Below, in pieces: positions 40,194 through 49,128 of a stretch of 64,000 nucleotides of DNA; the stretch's first letter is position 1; each line of letters begins with the position of its first letter. A program made the translations under genes and the position numbers. This DNA comes from Ardenticatenaceae bacterium (GTDB taxonomy: Bacteria; Chloroflexota; Anaerolineae; Promineifilales; Promineifilaceae): NCBI GenBank assembly GCA_020634415.1, contig JACKBT010000026.1:8033-72032 (forward strand), in the 5' to 3' direction. The notes under the pieces are model-generated. The model did no database searches and was not told where the DNA came from. It saw only the letters and a program-made list of their open reading frames with translations.

Positions 40194-40415
40194 ATGAACC
40201 TGCAACATGATAGTTATTTATCGGAATATCGGCAGCGGGAACAGTTAGCCGATATTGAACGGAGATGGCAAGTGGTAGATTGGGCGCGGGCACAGGCAAA
40301 ACGGCCGTTTCTCCACCACATCCATCACCATTTACATCTACTAGGGCAAATTCGCCATATCCGCATCCAGGTCACGTTTGAACTCAAACCACCCTGCCCC
40401 GAACCAGCCCCGTAG
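40194..40415 (+). CDS. Small protein of unknown function (73 residues)
   Basis: A short frame has a good Shine-Dalgarno (GGAGGT, 6 nt before the ATG). The product is polar and charged at its N-terminus (QREQLADIERRWQVVDWARA) and His-rich in the middle (HHIHHHLHLLGQIRHIRI). I do not recognise it. The AACGGCCGTT-like word is present. Its position between an ArsR-type regulator and a large helix-turn-helix protein suggests a linked role, but this is inference. Confidence 0.5.
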   Translation: MNLQHDSYLSEYRQREQLADIERRWQVVDWARAQAKRPFLHHIHHHLHLLGQIRHIRIQVTFELKPPCPEPAP

Positions 40416-40543
40416 CCAACGCAACATCCCCACACCGCCTCACGGTTCGTTACGTCTACCTGAAACGGCAATTATTAGGGAAAATCAATAACTAATGAAC
40501 TCACCGCGTATAAGTAATTACTAAACCCTCCAAACGCCATTCT

Positions 40544-40584
40544 GACGAAGCGTGGCAGGTCACAACAGCCTCGCCACGCTCGTC
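40544..40584. promoter_or_regulatory. Stem-loop upstream of the triple-HTH gene
   Basis: GACGAAGCGTGGC and GCCACGCTCGTC pair over 12 bp with one bulged A, plus an inner AGG/CCT. It lies about 70 bp before the gene at 40653. It has no T-run, so an operator or an RNA structure is more likely than a terminator. The remainder of 40416-40652 shows no gene. Confidence 0.5.
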
Positions 40585-40652
40585 TGGATGGCAACCTCAT
40601 TATTCAGTTTCCCAAGTAATAAACTTTATATTTTTTGCAAAAGGAGAAAATC

Positions 40653-43367
40653 ATGTCCTCACCTCATCTGCTGCCGCTTATTCAAGAAGTTGTACAGGCT
40701 TTTAGCCTGCACTATCAGGAAGCCATGCAGCCCGTGCTAAACCGGTACGGCTTTGCTGGCGGCGATTGGCTGCGCGTCTTTTTTGCCTATGGCCTGGACC
40801 CACAGCCTTTGACGATAGACATCATGCAGTCTGTTTTGCCCTTCAACAGCGAGGCAGTCAATCGGCGGGCTTTGCGTACAGCCTGTGACCATGGCTTGCT
40901 GACAGAGGTTGATGACCACAGCTTCCGTCTCAGCGAGGCGGGGCGTGAGGGCATCACGGCTTTTTACCAGGCTACGGGGCAGGCCATTGCCGATTTACGG
41001 CCGTTGCCCGAAGCGGCAATGAACCAGTTGGCCGATTTGCTGCTGCGGGTGGTGGTGGGGTCGGAAACGGCCGTTATCCCCAAAACCCGCCTGCACCTCA
41101 GCCGCCACAGCGATCCCGGCTCCCAGGCCGCCGCGCCCGTGCGCATTGACCAATATCTCACCGACCTGGCCAACTTCCGCAATGATGCTGTGCGGGCCAG
41201 TTGGATGGCCTTGAACGTAAGTGGGCCAGCCTGGGAAGCGTTGGGCCATGTTGCCGAGAATGGAGAGCAAACGGCCGTAACCATCAGCCAGCAGTTTAGC
41301 GAGCGGCGCGGCCACAGTGCCGATGTGTACGCTGCCGCCCTCACCCACCTGGCAAACCTGGGCTGGCTGGCCCCCACAGGCGGCAGCTACACGATCACCA
41401 GCAAAGGGCAGGCCGTGCGCGACGAAGCGGCACAAACGGCCGATCGCACCTTCTACACCGGCTGGAGTAATCTAACCAGTGCTGAACAAACCGAGTTGGA
41501 AAGCCTCCTGCAACAAATTAACAACTGTCTACGCGAAGCGGGGATGCACCAAATTTGGCAGCTTGCCAATGGTGCTTTAGGCACAGCCGCCCCGCTCTAC
41601 ACCGACAAAACCGCACCCGTTTTGGCCGCCAAGGGGCTGAACAAACCTGGCTACTTCTTCACCATCTGGCAAGGTTTGGGGCTGGAACCACATCCCATTT
41701 CCGCAGCCAATTTTGCCAGACGTTTCCCCTACATTGCCCCTCAGGTACACGCCACCCGCTTGCAAAATCTGCTGGATGATGGGTTGATTGGGGCCGGAGA
41801 AAATGAGGGGGACTATGTGCTGACAACGAAAGGGCGCGAGGCGTATACGGCCGTTGACACCCTTTTCACTGCCGAACTCAGCCAACTGGAAATATTGCCC
41901 GCCAATGGGTTGGAGCAGTTGGTGGAGGTCATCGGCGGCGTGGCCGAGCGCAGCGCGGGGGAAGCTGGCGCGGGCGACCGCTGGAGCATTCAGGCCATGC
42001 GCCGGATGCATCGCCCCGATGCCCCGCCTCAGGTGCGGCTGGACGAATATTTGGATGATTTGAACGCCTTCCGCGATGATGCCCACCTGGCAGCTTGCGC
42101 CGCCCAGGCCCCTGGCTTAAGCGGGCCAGCGTTGGAAGCTTTTACCTTTCTCTGGCGCGATGGCCTGAACACCGGGGCGGCGTTGCAGGAGCGGCTGGCT
42201 TTTCGCGGGTATGATGCTGCGGCTTATGAGGCGGCTCTGCGGGAACTGGTAGCTGAAGCATGGGCGACGGAAGAGGCTGGACTGTTTGCCATCACCGAGG
42301 CGGGGCGCACGGTGCGGGAGGCGATTGAGCGGCAAACGGATAAGATTTTCTTTGCTCCCTGGGCTGAATTGAGCAATGCCCAGCTAGGGCAGCTGCTGCG
42401 CCAACTGCGGCAGCTTCGCCAAAATTTGCAGGCGATGGTGGATGATAAGATTGTGGCGGAGCGGCGTGATGTGTGGCCTCAGGTGCAGGCGGTGGGCGGG
42501 GCGCTGGCGAGAATCGTGATTGGCCGGACGCAGGCGGTGCGGGAGGCTTTGGGGCTGAATCGGCCGTTTGCCACGCTGGCTATCTTAACGGCTTTTGGGG
42601 ATGAGAAAGGGCTGATTACGGCCAAGCACCTGGGGCAGCGTTTCCCCTATGTGCGACCAGACGCTTTGCAGGGCTTCCTCCAAAATTTGGCCGAGACGGG
42701 TGAACTGCGGCGCGGGCAAAATGGCACGGCTGATGCGTATTACTTGACGGAAAACGGCCGTCACGCCGCTCAAAAACATCTCGACACCTTCTGGGGGGAA
42801 GTGGCAAAGCTGCACCCCCTGCCCGAAGCCGAACTGGCCCAAGTGGCCGAGATGTTGGAGCGGGTGGTGGCGAGTGTGGCCCAAACGGCCGAACCCGCCC
42901 ACCCCGGTTTCGCCGCCATGCAGGCCCTGGCTGCGCCTGAGGATGCGGCGGCTTTGGTGCGCATTGACCATACGCTGGACTGCCTCTCGGCTTTCCGTGA
43001 CGATGCCCATGTGGCTGCTTTTCATGTGCCAGGGTATGTGTGGGAGGCGTTTAGTGATGTCTGGCAGGGCGAGGCGAATACAGCTAAAGCTATTGCGGAA
43101 CGGCGGCAGAATCGGGGGTATGAAACGGCCGATTACGCCCAAGCCCTCACCCAACTAACCCAGCGCGGCTGGCTGAGTGTGGCGGATGGCGTGTACAGCC
43201 TGACCGAAGCGGGGCAAACGGTGCGCGAAGAGGCGGAACGCCTGACAGACCGTTACTTTTATCGTCCCTGGGCTGTTCTCAATTTGGATGAAGTTCAGGC
43301 TATGCGCGACTTGTTGGCAAAATTGGCAGCGGGCTTGGAAGCATTGGCTGAGCCTGTTGCGGCTTAA
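40653..43367 (+). CDS. Protein of three tandem winged-helix (MarR-like) units
   Basis: The 904-residue protein consists of three repeats of about 300 residues. Each unit ends alike: DRTFYTGWSNL near 262, DKIFFAPWAEL near 561 and DRYFYRPWAVL near 865. Each has the core VRIDQYLTDLANFRNDA / VRLDEYLDDLNAFRDDA / VRIDHTLDCLSAFRDDA. Segments such as ALTHLANLGWLAP and ALTQLTQRGWLSV followed by a wing and EAGQTVREEAERLTD look like MarR-type winged helices. Single-unit relatives are common in Actinobacteria and Chloroflexota as unassigned HTH proteins. AAGGAG precedes the ATG. No membrane segment is present. It may be a large DNA-binding scaffold. Confidence 0.75.
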   Translation: MSSPHLLPLIQEVVQAFSLHYQEAMQPVLNRYGFAGGDWLRVFFAYGLDPQPLTIDIMQSVLPFNSEAVNRRALRTACDHGLLTEVDDHSFRLSEAGREGITAFYQATGQAIADLRPLPEAAMNQLADLLLRVVVGSETAVIPKTRLHLSRHSDPGSQAAAPVRIDQYLTDLANFRNDAVRASWMALNVSGPAWEALGHVAENGEQTAVTISQQFSERRGHSADVYAAALTHLANLGWLAPTGGSYTITSKGQAVRDEAAQTADRTFYTGWSNLTSAEQTELESLLQQINNCLREAGMHQIWQLANGALGTAAPLYTDKTAPVLAAKGLNKPGYFFTIWQGLGLEPHPISAANFARRFPYIAPQVHATRLQNLLDDGLIGAGENEGDYVLTTKGREAYTAVDTLFTAELSQLEILPANGLEQLVEVIGGVAERSAGEAGAGDRWSIQAMRRMHRPDAPPQVRLDEYLDDLNAFRDDAHLAACAAQAPGLSGPALEAFTFLWRDGLNTGAALQERLAFRGYDAAAYEAALRELVAEAWATEEAGLFAITEAGRTVREAIERQTDKIFFAPWAELSNAQLGQLLRQLRQLRQNLQAMVDDKIVAERRDVWPQVQAVGGALARIVIGRTQAVREALGLNRPFATLAILTAFGDEKGLITAKHLGQRFPYVRPDALQGFLQNLAETGELRRGQNGTADAYYLTENGRHAAQKHLDTFWGEVAKLHPLPEAELAQVAEMLERVVASVAQTAEPAHPGFAAMQALAAPEDAAALVRIDHTLDCLSAFRDDAHVAAFHVPGYVWEAFSDVWQGEANTAKAIAERRQNRGYETADYAQALTQLTQRGWLSVADGVYSLTEAGQTVREEAERLTDRYFYRPWAVLNLDEVQAMRDLLAKLAAGLEALAEPVAA

Positions 43368-43372
43368 AAGGC

Positions 43373-43408
43373 AAGGAACATAGTTGCTCAGAAGCAACTA
43401 TGTTCCTT
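43373..43408. terminator. Strong bidirectional terminator
   Basis: AAGGAACATAGTTGCT and AGCAACTATGTTCCTT form a perfect 16-bp stem with a 4-nt loop between two convergent genes. T-rich sequence follows on both strands. Confidence 0.85.
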
Positions 43409-43413
43409 ATTTC

Positions 43414-44697
43414 TTACTGATACATGATGATGACCGGTTGAGGTTCCAGGACGGTCATCACCCGTTCGGGCAGCATAAACGGCACATCGTAAATAAGCTG
43501 GTCGTTTATCTGGTCTGTGAACATTTTGAAGCCGCCATACTCGAAACCCGGTTCGTTGGCGTACTGTAAATAGTTGCGGATTTTGGGGCCGGGCGGGCCA
43601 TAGCCATCGCCATTGATGACCAATTCGACGTGGGGATAGTTGATGATGTTTTGCTTGTTGGTGATCATGCTGTCTTTGAATTGGTGGATGACGAGGACGC
43701 GATTGACACCCAGTTCGATGGCGATTTGCTCCATTTCGGCCTGGATCATGTTGATGTCGGCGGCGTCCATGGTGCCAATTTGTTGGTTGGGGATTTGCTG
43801 ATCGTTGACGCGAAATTCAGGGTCGAGGGCGAGATGGACGTGGGGGAAGTAGAGGAATTCCCGCACACGGTTAAATTCTTCCATCAGGGAGCCACGCCCT
43901 GCCTGGATGTCGAGGATGATGGCGGCGTTGTTGTTTTGGGCGGTGACGACCCAGTCGTAGATGAGGTCGGTGTTGACTTGGGTGGTGCAGGTAGGCAGGT
44001 GTTGGGGTACGCAGGCTTTGGCGACGGTGGTGATCATGTGGAAGAGGGGCATGCTGTAACGGCCGTCTGTCACATACGGCTGGTACTCTCGAATAACCGT
44101 GCGGATCATGCGTATCGTTTCGTTGCGATACTGATTGCCCAAGATGCCCAAACCACGCCCTTCGGGGCTGCCATAGAAGCCAATCAGCCGGAACTGGCTG
44201 AGGTAGGGAACGGGGTTGCCGGGGGAAAGGGCCAGCGGCGGCGGTGGCGGCAAAGGGGCGGCGGGTGTGGCCGGTGCGTTCTCCAGAGGGTGCCAGAGAT
44301 AGGGCAAAATATCCCAGGGCGGTGGGCCAGGGGTGAAGGTGGGGGTGGGGGTGACAGTGGGGGTTTCCGAAGGCGGCGGTGTGTCGGATGGGGTGGGGGT
44401 TTCGGTGGGGGTAGATGTGGGTGTAGCGGTCGCTTCTGGTGTGGGCGAGGGGGTGCGGGTGGGATGGGCAGTGGGCTGACCGGGTGGGGCAACGGTGGGG
44501 GCGGGTGTGGGGATGTCGGTGGGGGCGGGGATGGCCGTGGGAACGGCCGTTTCCGTTGCTGTCGGCGCATCAGTGGCGGGGGGCAGCGTGGCCTGAACTA
44601 CTGCCTGTGGCGTTGGCTCTTCCGCTCCACCGCAAGCGGCCATCAACAATACGACAACCAAAACAATCAACAATTTCCTAAACAAACGAATGTGCAT
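43414..44697 (-). CDS. Surface lipoprotein with Pro/Thr-rich stalk
   Basis: The 427-residue protein has a lipoprotein signal (RKLLIVLVVVLLMAAC), a long Pro/Thr stalk (about 25-150, repeats of the TPTPT type) and a C-terminal domain (about 165-427). Landmarks in that domain are FRLIGFYGSPEGRGLGILG, AAIILDIQAGRGSL, HVHLALDPEF and VLVIHQF. The pattern of alternating strands and helices suggests a TIM-barrel-like enzyme domain, but I do not recognise the family. GAGGTG lies close to the ATG at 44697. It would be anchored outside and held away from the membrane by the stalk. Confidence 0.75.
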   Translation of the reverse strand: MHIRLFRKLLIVLVVVLLMAACGGAEEPTPQAVVQATLPPATDAPTATETAVPTAIPAPTDIPTPAPTVAPPGQPTAHPTRTPSPTPEATATPTSTPTETPTPSDTPPPSETPTVTPTPTFTPGPPPWDILPYLWHPLENAPATPAAPLPPPPPLALSPGNPVPYLSQFRLIGFYGSPEGRGLGILGNQYRNETIRMIRTVIREYQPYVTDGRYSMPLFHMITTVAKACVPQHLPTCTTQVNTDLIYDWVVTAQNNNAAIILDIQAGRGSLMEEFNRVREFLYFPHVHLALDPEFRVNDQQIPNQQIGTMDAADINMIQAEMEQIAIELGVNRVLVIHQFKDSMITNKQNIINYPHVELVINGDGYGPPGPKIRNYLQYANEPGFEYGGFKMFTDQINDQLIYDVPFMLPERVMTVLEPQPVIIMYQ

Positions 44698-44820
44698 GTC
44701 ACCTCTTACAACCTTGTCAAAATAGCGATCCATTATAAAGCGTGATGGGCAAAAGGAGTAGCGGAAATGGGAAAATCCTTGCAATTCTCATCCTGTGCGC
44801 CTTCTTCACACCACCCATAT

Positions 44821-44848
44821 TTGACAGCCTTCACCGACTACTTATAAT
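44821..44848 (+). promoter_or_regulatory. Promoter, copy A of a duplicated leader
   Basis: A perfect TTGACA (44821-44826), a 16-bp spacer and a perfect TATAAT (44843-44848), followed by CTGCTCC and a TGGAGGAAAC. The same arrangement recurs at 62288. It lies about 290 bp before the lipoprotein gene at 45140, with a palindromic repeat in between. Confidence 0.75.
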
Positions 44849-44987
44849 CTGCTCCGTGACCATGCGTTTTTGGAGGAAACATCTAGTCCAAACCCCAAAA
44901 CACCATTATTACCGCCAACATTCTGCCTGAGTTTACCAAATGCGTGGCACCTTGTTGGACTTTAAGAAAATAGTTCGACAACCCAAC

Positions 44988-45073
44988 TGTCATTCCGAGG
45001 TCCTCCGAGGAATCCCTCTGATATAGCTATTTCTGAGAGATTCCTCACTCCGAAGACTCCGTTCAGAATGACA
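44988..45073. repeat. MITE-like palindrome (TGTCATTC ends)
   Basis: TGTCATTC and GAATGACA form the ends, with inner complementary segments GAGGAATCCCTCT and AGAGATTCCTC. A wider imperfect repeat (AAAATAGTTCG at 44968 and CGAACTAAATTTT near 45082) encloses it. This suggests a small non-autonomous element inserted between promoter and gene. Confidence 0.65.
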
Positions 45074-45139
45074 TGTTTATTGCCGAACTAAATTTTTAAC
45101 TTACAAGAAGGTGCGTCGCACTTCTTTGGAGGAAAACCC

Positions 45140-46579
45140 ATGAAGCGTGTCTTATCTTTACCCCTTTGCCTCATCCTTTCCCTGTGGCTAACTGCCTGCA
45201 ACCCTGCCACCCCGCCCCAAACCACTGCCCCTACGCCCACACCCACCGCTCAATTAGCCTTGGCAACCTCTACGGAGACTATCACTCCTATCCCTTTGCC
45301 TACAGAAACTATAGTTGTTACTTCTACACCCATCTTCTCAACAAATACTCCTAACCCTACAGAAACAACCACTACTATACTAACACCTGTACCTACAGTG
45401 ACCAATACACCACAACCAACATTCACACCACTAAGAATTGAAGGGGTCATTTTTCTCTTTTGGGATACAGAAACGCCACTCGTAGGAGATGCTCCCTATT
45501 CTATTCCTGCTCATGAACCCAAACTAGATTTATACATCGCTGTGCCTGGCGATTCACTAGATAATTGGCAAACATCCTCACTGCTTAGAAATCAACTAAA
45601 TTGGTCTGATGAAACTTTAGGCGGGACAACTGCTTTATCACCAGATCAATCTATGATTGCTTTTACAATCCACAAGAAAATTGACAGCAATACAGATGTA
45701 GTAAGCATCTATGTTGTCAATTTGCTTGAAGGGACTGTCAAACAACTGACTGAAGAGTATTTTCCAAGAATATACAACATTAGTTGGTTACCAGATAATC
45801 AAACAGTAGCTTACTCTTTGAAACAACAGGGCTTTTTGGTTCATCCCGATGATGCTTTTTCCGAACAATTTACGCCGACTTTTCCGACAGATATCTCTAA
45901 GTTAAGGGTATCTCCTGATGGGCAATTCGCAGCCATCATTTTGCAATATAGTGAGCTTCTTTTTATCAACATACAAACTAGAGAGTTACTTCCCACTCCA
46001 ATTGATTCAGTAACTAGCCCGATTAACACAATTTGGTCACCAGACAGTAAATGGTTTGTTCTTAATCAGGTTAGTGGTGGTGGCCTTTTAGTGTTCAACG
46101 TTGAGACCGAAGAGCTTGTATCTTTAGTTGAGACGGATCAATTTGGGCTTCCATCTTGGTCACCTGATGGTTCACAATTAGCTTTCGTCACAGGTACTAG
46201 AGAGAACACAGATTTATACATTTGGGACTCTGCCAATCAGGTTTCTAGCTTTATCATGAATTTGGGCAACTACTTAAAAGCTCCTGTTTGGTCTTCTCAG
46301 GGCAATTTCCTGGCAACAGGTTCCATGGAAAACGATGTCGCCAAATTCATTGTCGTAGACATAAGCACTGGAAAAATTCAGCCTTTAACACAAATCGAAA
46401 ATGTGTACGATTTCGACATCTTATCCTGGTCACCAGATGAGCAATGGCTACTTGTGTTTTTAGTACAGGAAGACAAATCTTGTTTGTATGTCATTAACTA
46501 CGAGAATGGCACTACCTATTGTGCAGTTGAGACGACAGGAACGATCAATCCATCTAATGTATTTTGGTTGTCCCCCTAG
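45140..46579 (+). CDS. TolB/WD40-like beta-propeller lipoprotein
   Basis: The 479-residue protein starts with a lipoprotein signal (LCLILSLWLTAC) and a Thr/Pro stalk (about 25-100). Then comes a beta propeller with repeated WSPD motifs (TIWSPDSKWF, PSWSPDGSQLAF, LSWSPDEQWLLV), as in TolB-like and PD40 proteins. It is probably exported and lipid-anchored, with a protein-binding role. GGAGG lies 8 nt before the ATG. The gene body is clearly more AT-rich than its surroundings and has no AACGGCCGTT, which suggests a different history. Its signal region and Shine-Dalgarno are near-identical to those of the gene at 63806. Confidence 0.85.
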   Translation: MKRVLSLPLCLILSLWLTACNPATPPQTTAPTPTPTAQLALATSTETITPIPLPTETIVVTSTPIFSTNTPNPTETTTTILTPVPTVTNTPQPTFTPLRIEGVIFLFWDTETPLVGDAPYSIPAHEPKLDLYIAVPGDSLDNWQTSSLLRNQLNWSDETLGGTTALSPDQSMIAFTIHKKIDSNTDVVSIYVVNLLEGTVKQLTEEYFPRIYNISWLPDNQTVAYSLKQQGFLVHPDDAFSEQFTPTFPTDISKLRVSPDGQFAAIILQYSELLFINIQTRELLPTPIDSVTSPINTIWSPDSKWFVLNQVSGGGLLVFNVETEELVSLVETDQFGLPSWSPDGSQLAFVTGTRENTDLYIWDSANQVSSFIMNLGNYLKAPVWSSQGNFLATGSMENDVAKFIVVDISTGKIQPLTQIENVYDFDILSWSPDEQWLLVFLVQEDKSCLYVINYENGTTYCAVETTGTINPSNVFWLSP

Positions 46580-46708
46580 TCAGGCAAGCCTGCCCTTGCT
46601 CCAGCAAGGTCTCCCCCTCGCAGTGTTACATGTAGAACCACACCGTCCCACTGTACCTTATTTCGTTCATCTGGTAGGTTAGCAGGGATGGGAAAGGTTT
46701 ACAAGATG

Positions 46709-48712
46709 CTACGGTTCTACGATGGTGACAGATAAGGGCTGGTCTGAGGGGAATACTGGGGCGATATAGAGGGCGTAGAGGCCGCCGGGTTCGTCGGTGG
46801 CGCGGGGGAGGGGGCAGGTGAATTCGGCCGTTTGCCCACTGGCAGCCACTATCACATTGGCCAGGGCATCGGTAAAGGTGCAGGCTGTGCCTACACCTAA
46901 AACTGCGCTGGTTTCGCAGATGCGTGCTACCTGCGGGGCGGCGTTGGCGGGGATTTGTAGATCGAGGGAGACGGTTGCGCCAGGGTCACAGGTGAGATCG
47001 GCCGTTTGCTCCACAAAGCCGCAGTTACGCAGTGGGCCTAATTCCCCATGCAGGCAGGGTTCGGTAACAAAGCTGCCGGTGGGGGGAATGGGTATCTGTT
47101 CCGTCGCTTCGTTGTTCACATCCCAATCGTCAATAGAGTCGCAGACAGGCTTGGAGATGGGGAAACCGGTGGCGGTACGCAGGCCGCTGGCTTCCCAGAG
47201 GATGCTGCCATCGTCGTTGAGGCTGATGGCACCTTCGCAGAGGAACTGTTCGGGGTTGAAGTGGAAGGTGAGATCGGCCGTTACCATCTCATCCACCCGC
47301 ACATCGGTAATATCCATCCACTGCGTATCCAGCCCGGCGGCATACTCATCCACCCAGCCCGCCTGCACCCCCTGGAAGGTGCAGCTGTAGGGATGGGTGA
47401 GCGGTGAGCTTTCGTTGTTGCTAAAGCGGTTGGTGCTTTCCACACAAAAAGCTTGCTTACTGGCGTTGGCGATATCGCCTGCTGCCAGGGCAAAGGTGCC
47501 GTAAAAGTCGAAGTGGAAATGATCGTGGCAGGCGTTGTAGCGGAAGACATTGATGCTGGGGTCTTCGGTGATGACGGGGCCGATGTGGAGGGCGGCGCCG
47601 CCGATATTATAGGCGGTAGCCGAGAATTGCAGCAGCCGTCGCCAGCCACTGCCACCGACGGCGTTCTCTTGGATGGCACAATCATCGGCGGTGAAGTAGC
47701 GGTAAGTGATGCGGTAATCGCGCAAATCGGGGCCATAGACGAGGAGATCGGCCGTTTCCGCGTCACCGATTGGGCCAACACGCACGGCATCAGCCAGGGC
47801 CTCGTCCCAGGCCAGCCGCTCAAAGCGCAGGTCGGTGGCGACTTTGCCCACGCGGAAATCGAGCATTTCCTGGCAAGAGAAGCTGGGCAGTTGGTTGCGG
47901 TGGCAGCCCACTGCGCCGCCGCTGTCGGCGGTGCAATCATGATCGTAGAAGAGGAAGACGTTTTCAGAGTCGTAGCTGTGGGGGGGGAAGCCCGCTTCGT
48001 TGAGGCAGGCGTTGCCTGTGCGCTGCAAGAGCAGGTCGGGGTCGAGGGGCAATATAAACTGCTCTACCCATTGGCCGCCAATTGTGCCTAGTTCTGGCTC
48101 GGCAGCGGCGGGTGAATCGGCACTGGTGAGGAGGGTGGCGCTGAATTGGTAGTTGATGAGCACTAGATCGTGGCCGTCTATGGTTTGCCGCTGGGGGCCA
48201 TCGGGGCTGAGGTTGATTTGCCAGAGTTGGGCGGGGGGCAGGGGCAGTTGGCCTTTGCCAATTTGGATGAACGGCCGAAAATTCAAGCGATAGGTCATTA
48301 ATTTCACCTGCCGTTGGGCGCGAGTGGTCCAGAATTCGGCCGTTTCGTCTAACAAACTGGCGGCTACTCTGTCGCGCATGTCGGCGGGGATTTCGTCGAG
48401 CAGTACGCCCACCTGGCCGGGCATGGTGAGGCCAATGAGGGCACCGGCGGGCAAATTGGCCGGGATGGTGGCGGTGGCCGTGGGGACATCTTCGGGGGCG
48501 GCGGTGGTGGCGGCGGGTGGCGCGGTGGGGACGGAGGGGGGCGGGAGGGTGCTGGCGGTAACGGCCGTTGCTGTTCCCAGCACCATGTCAACCGTCTCTG
48601 TGCCCTCAACCAATTCGGTGGAGGCGGTGGTGGGGGTCGGGGCAAGCTCTTCGCTGCTTTGGCAGCCGAGCAGGAAAACAAGCAAAGTGAGTAGATAGAT
48701 TCGTGAACGCAT
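46709..48712 (-). CDS. Lipoprotein with a lysyl-oxidase-like domain
   Basis: The 667-residue protein has a lipoprotein signal (IYLLTLLVFLLGC), a Thr/Pro-rich stalk, an unassigned region (about 90-270) and a lysyl-oxidase domain (about 270-520). The copper-binding motif CHDHFHFDFY has Cys395 and His396/398/400, followed by YSCTFQGVQAGWVDEYAAGLDTQWMDIT, which matches bacterial lysyl oxidase domains. Such enzymes oxidise lysine amines to aldehydes with copper and a lysyl tyrosylquinone cofactor. Many cysteines suggest disulfides, consistent with an exterior site. The start 48712 is supported by CATAAT ending 7 bp upstream (leaderless); a longer frame lacks a signal at the correct place. Confidence 0.8.
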   Translation of the reverse strand: MRSRIYLLTLLVFLLGCQSSEELAPTPTTASTELVEGTETVDMVLGTATAVTASTLPPPSVPTAPPAATTAAPEDVPTATATIPANLPAGALIGLTMPGQVGVLLDEIPADMRDRVAASLLDETAEFWTTRAQRQVKLMTYRLNFRPFIQIGKGQLPLPPAQLWQINLSPDGPQRQTIDGHDLVLINYQFSATLLTSADSPAAAEPELGTIGGQWVEQFILPLDPDLLLQRTGNACLNEAGFPPHSYDSENVFLFYDHDCTADSGGAVGCHRNQLPSFSCQEMLDFRVGKVATDLRFERLAWDEALADAVRVGPIGDAETADLLVYGPDLRDYRITYRYFTADDCAIQENAVGGSGWRRLLQFSATAYNIGGAALHIGPVITEDPSINVFRYNACHDHFHFDFYGTFALAAGDIANASKQAFCVESTNRFSNNESSPLTHPYSCTFQGVQAGWVDEYAAGLDTQWMDITDVRVDEMVTADLTFHFNPEQFLCEGAISLNDDGSILWEASGLRTATGFPISKPVCDSIDDWDVNNEATEQIPIPPTGSFVTEPCLHGELGPLRNCGFVEQTADLTCDPGATVSLDLQIPANAAPQVARICETSAVLGVGTACTFTDALANVIVAASGQTAEFTCPLPRATDEPGGLYALYIAPVFPSDQPLSVTIVEP

Positions 48713-48783
48713 AGGGCGAATTATGGTGTGATTTTGAGTAGACCACAACTGAAATGGGCTGGTTCACAGGAACTATTGAGACT

Positions 48784-48925
48784 CAGTAGATCGAAATCTT
48801 TATAGAGCGATTCGCTTGCAGTTCAAGAAATTAATCAGGGAAATGGCGTGGGACGATTTGGTAAATCGTCCAAGCGATTTGCAAAATCGCTCTACAGCAC
48901 ACTTGTGATCTGTTTCGATCTATTG
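48784..48925. repeat. MITE-like element, copy 1 (CAGTAGATCGAAA ends)
   Basis: The left end CAGTAGATCGAAA and right end TTTCGATCTATTG are inverted repeats, and the interior holds small hairpins such as GGGACGATTT...AAATCGTCC. A shorter relative is at 62399-62494, and a lone end lies at 38758. No transposase is encoded. Confidence 0.75.
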
Positions 48926-48955
48926 AGACTGGTGTTGGTAGTCGCAGTTTAACAT

Positions 48956-49094
48956 CGCGCTCTGGAAAAGATGGAGCGCGGTATGGGATGCGACAGGATT
49001 TGGTGTAAGGCTAGACTGGAGCAGTTTTGAAAACTGCTCCAGTCTTTCGAGTCCGTACACAAAAAATAAGCGCACCCCGCGGTATGAAACCGCG
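48956..49094. repeat. Cluster of three perfect palindromes
   Basis: CGCGCTC/GAGCGCG (48956-48980), GACTGGAGCAGTTTT/AAAACTGCTCCAGTC (49014-49044, one-base loop) and CGCGGT/ACCGCG (49079-49094). They lie in the spacer between a minus-strand lipoprotein gene and the plus-strand histidine kinase gene, so they separate divergent genes. Confidence 0.65.
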
Positions 49095-49128
49095 ACTACG
49101 ATTGCCGAATTAAGGCTATAATGGGGTT

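Noticed and set aside
43630..44745. A 371-residue plus-strand frame rich in Gly and Val
   Set aside because: It is antisense to the Pro/Thr-rich lipoprotein gene; complementing ACC and CCC codons yields Gly-rich nonsense.
44988..45073. A complete insertion sequence
   Set aside because: The element is under 150 bp and encodes no transposase; the same is true of the elements at 48784 and 62399.
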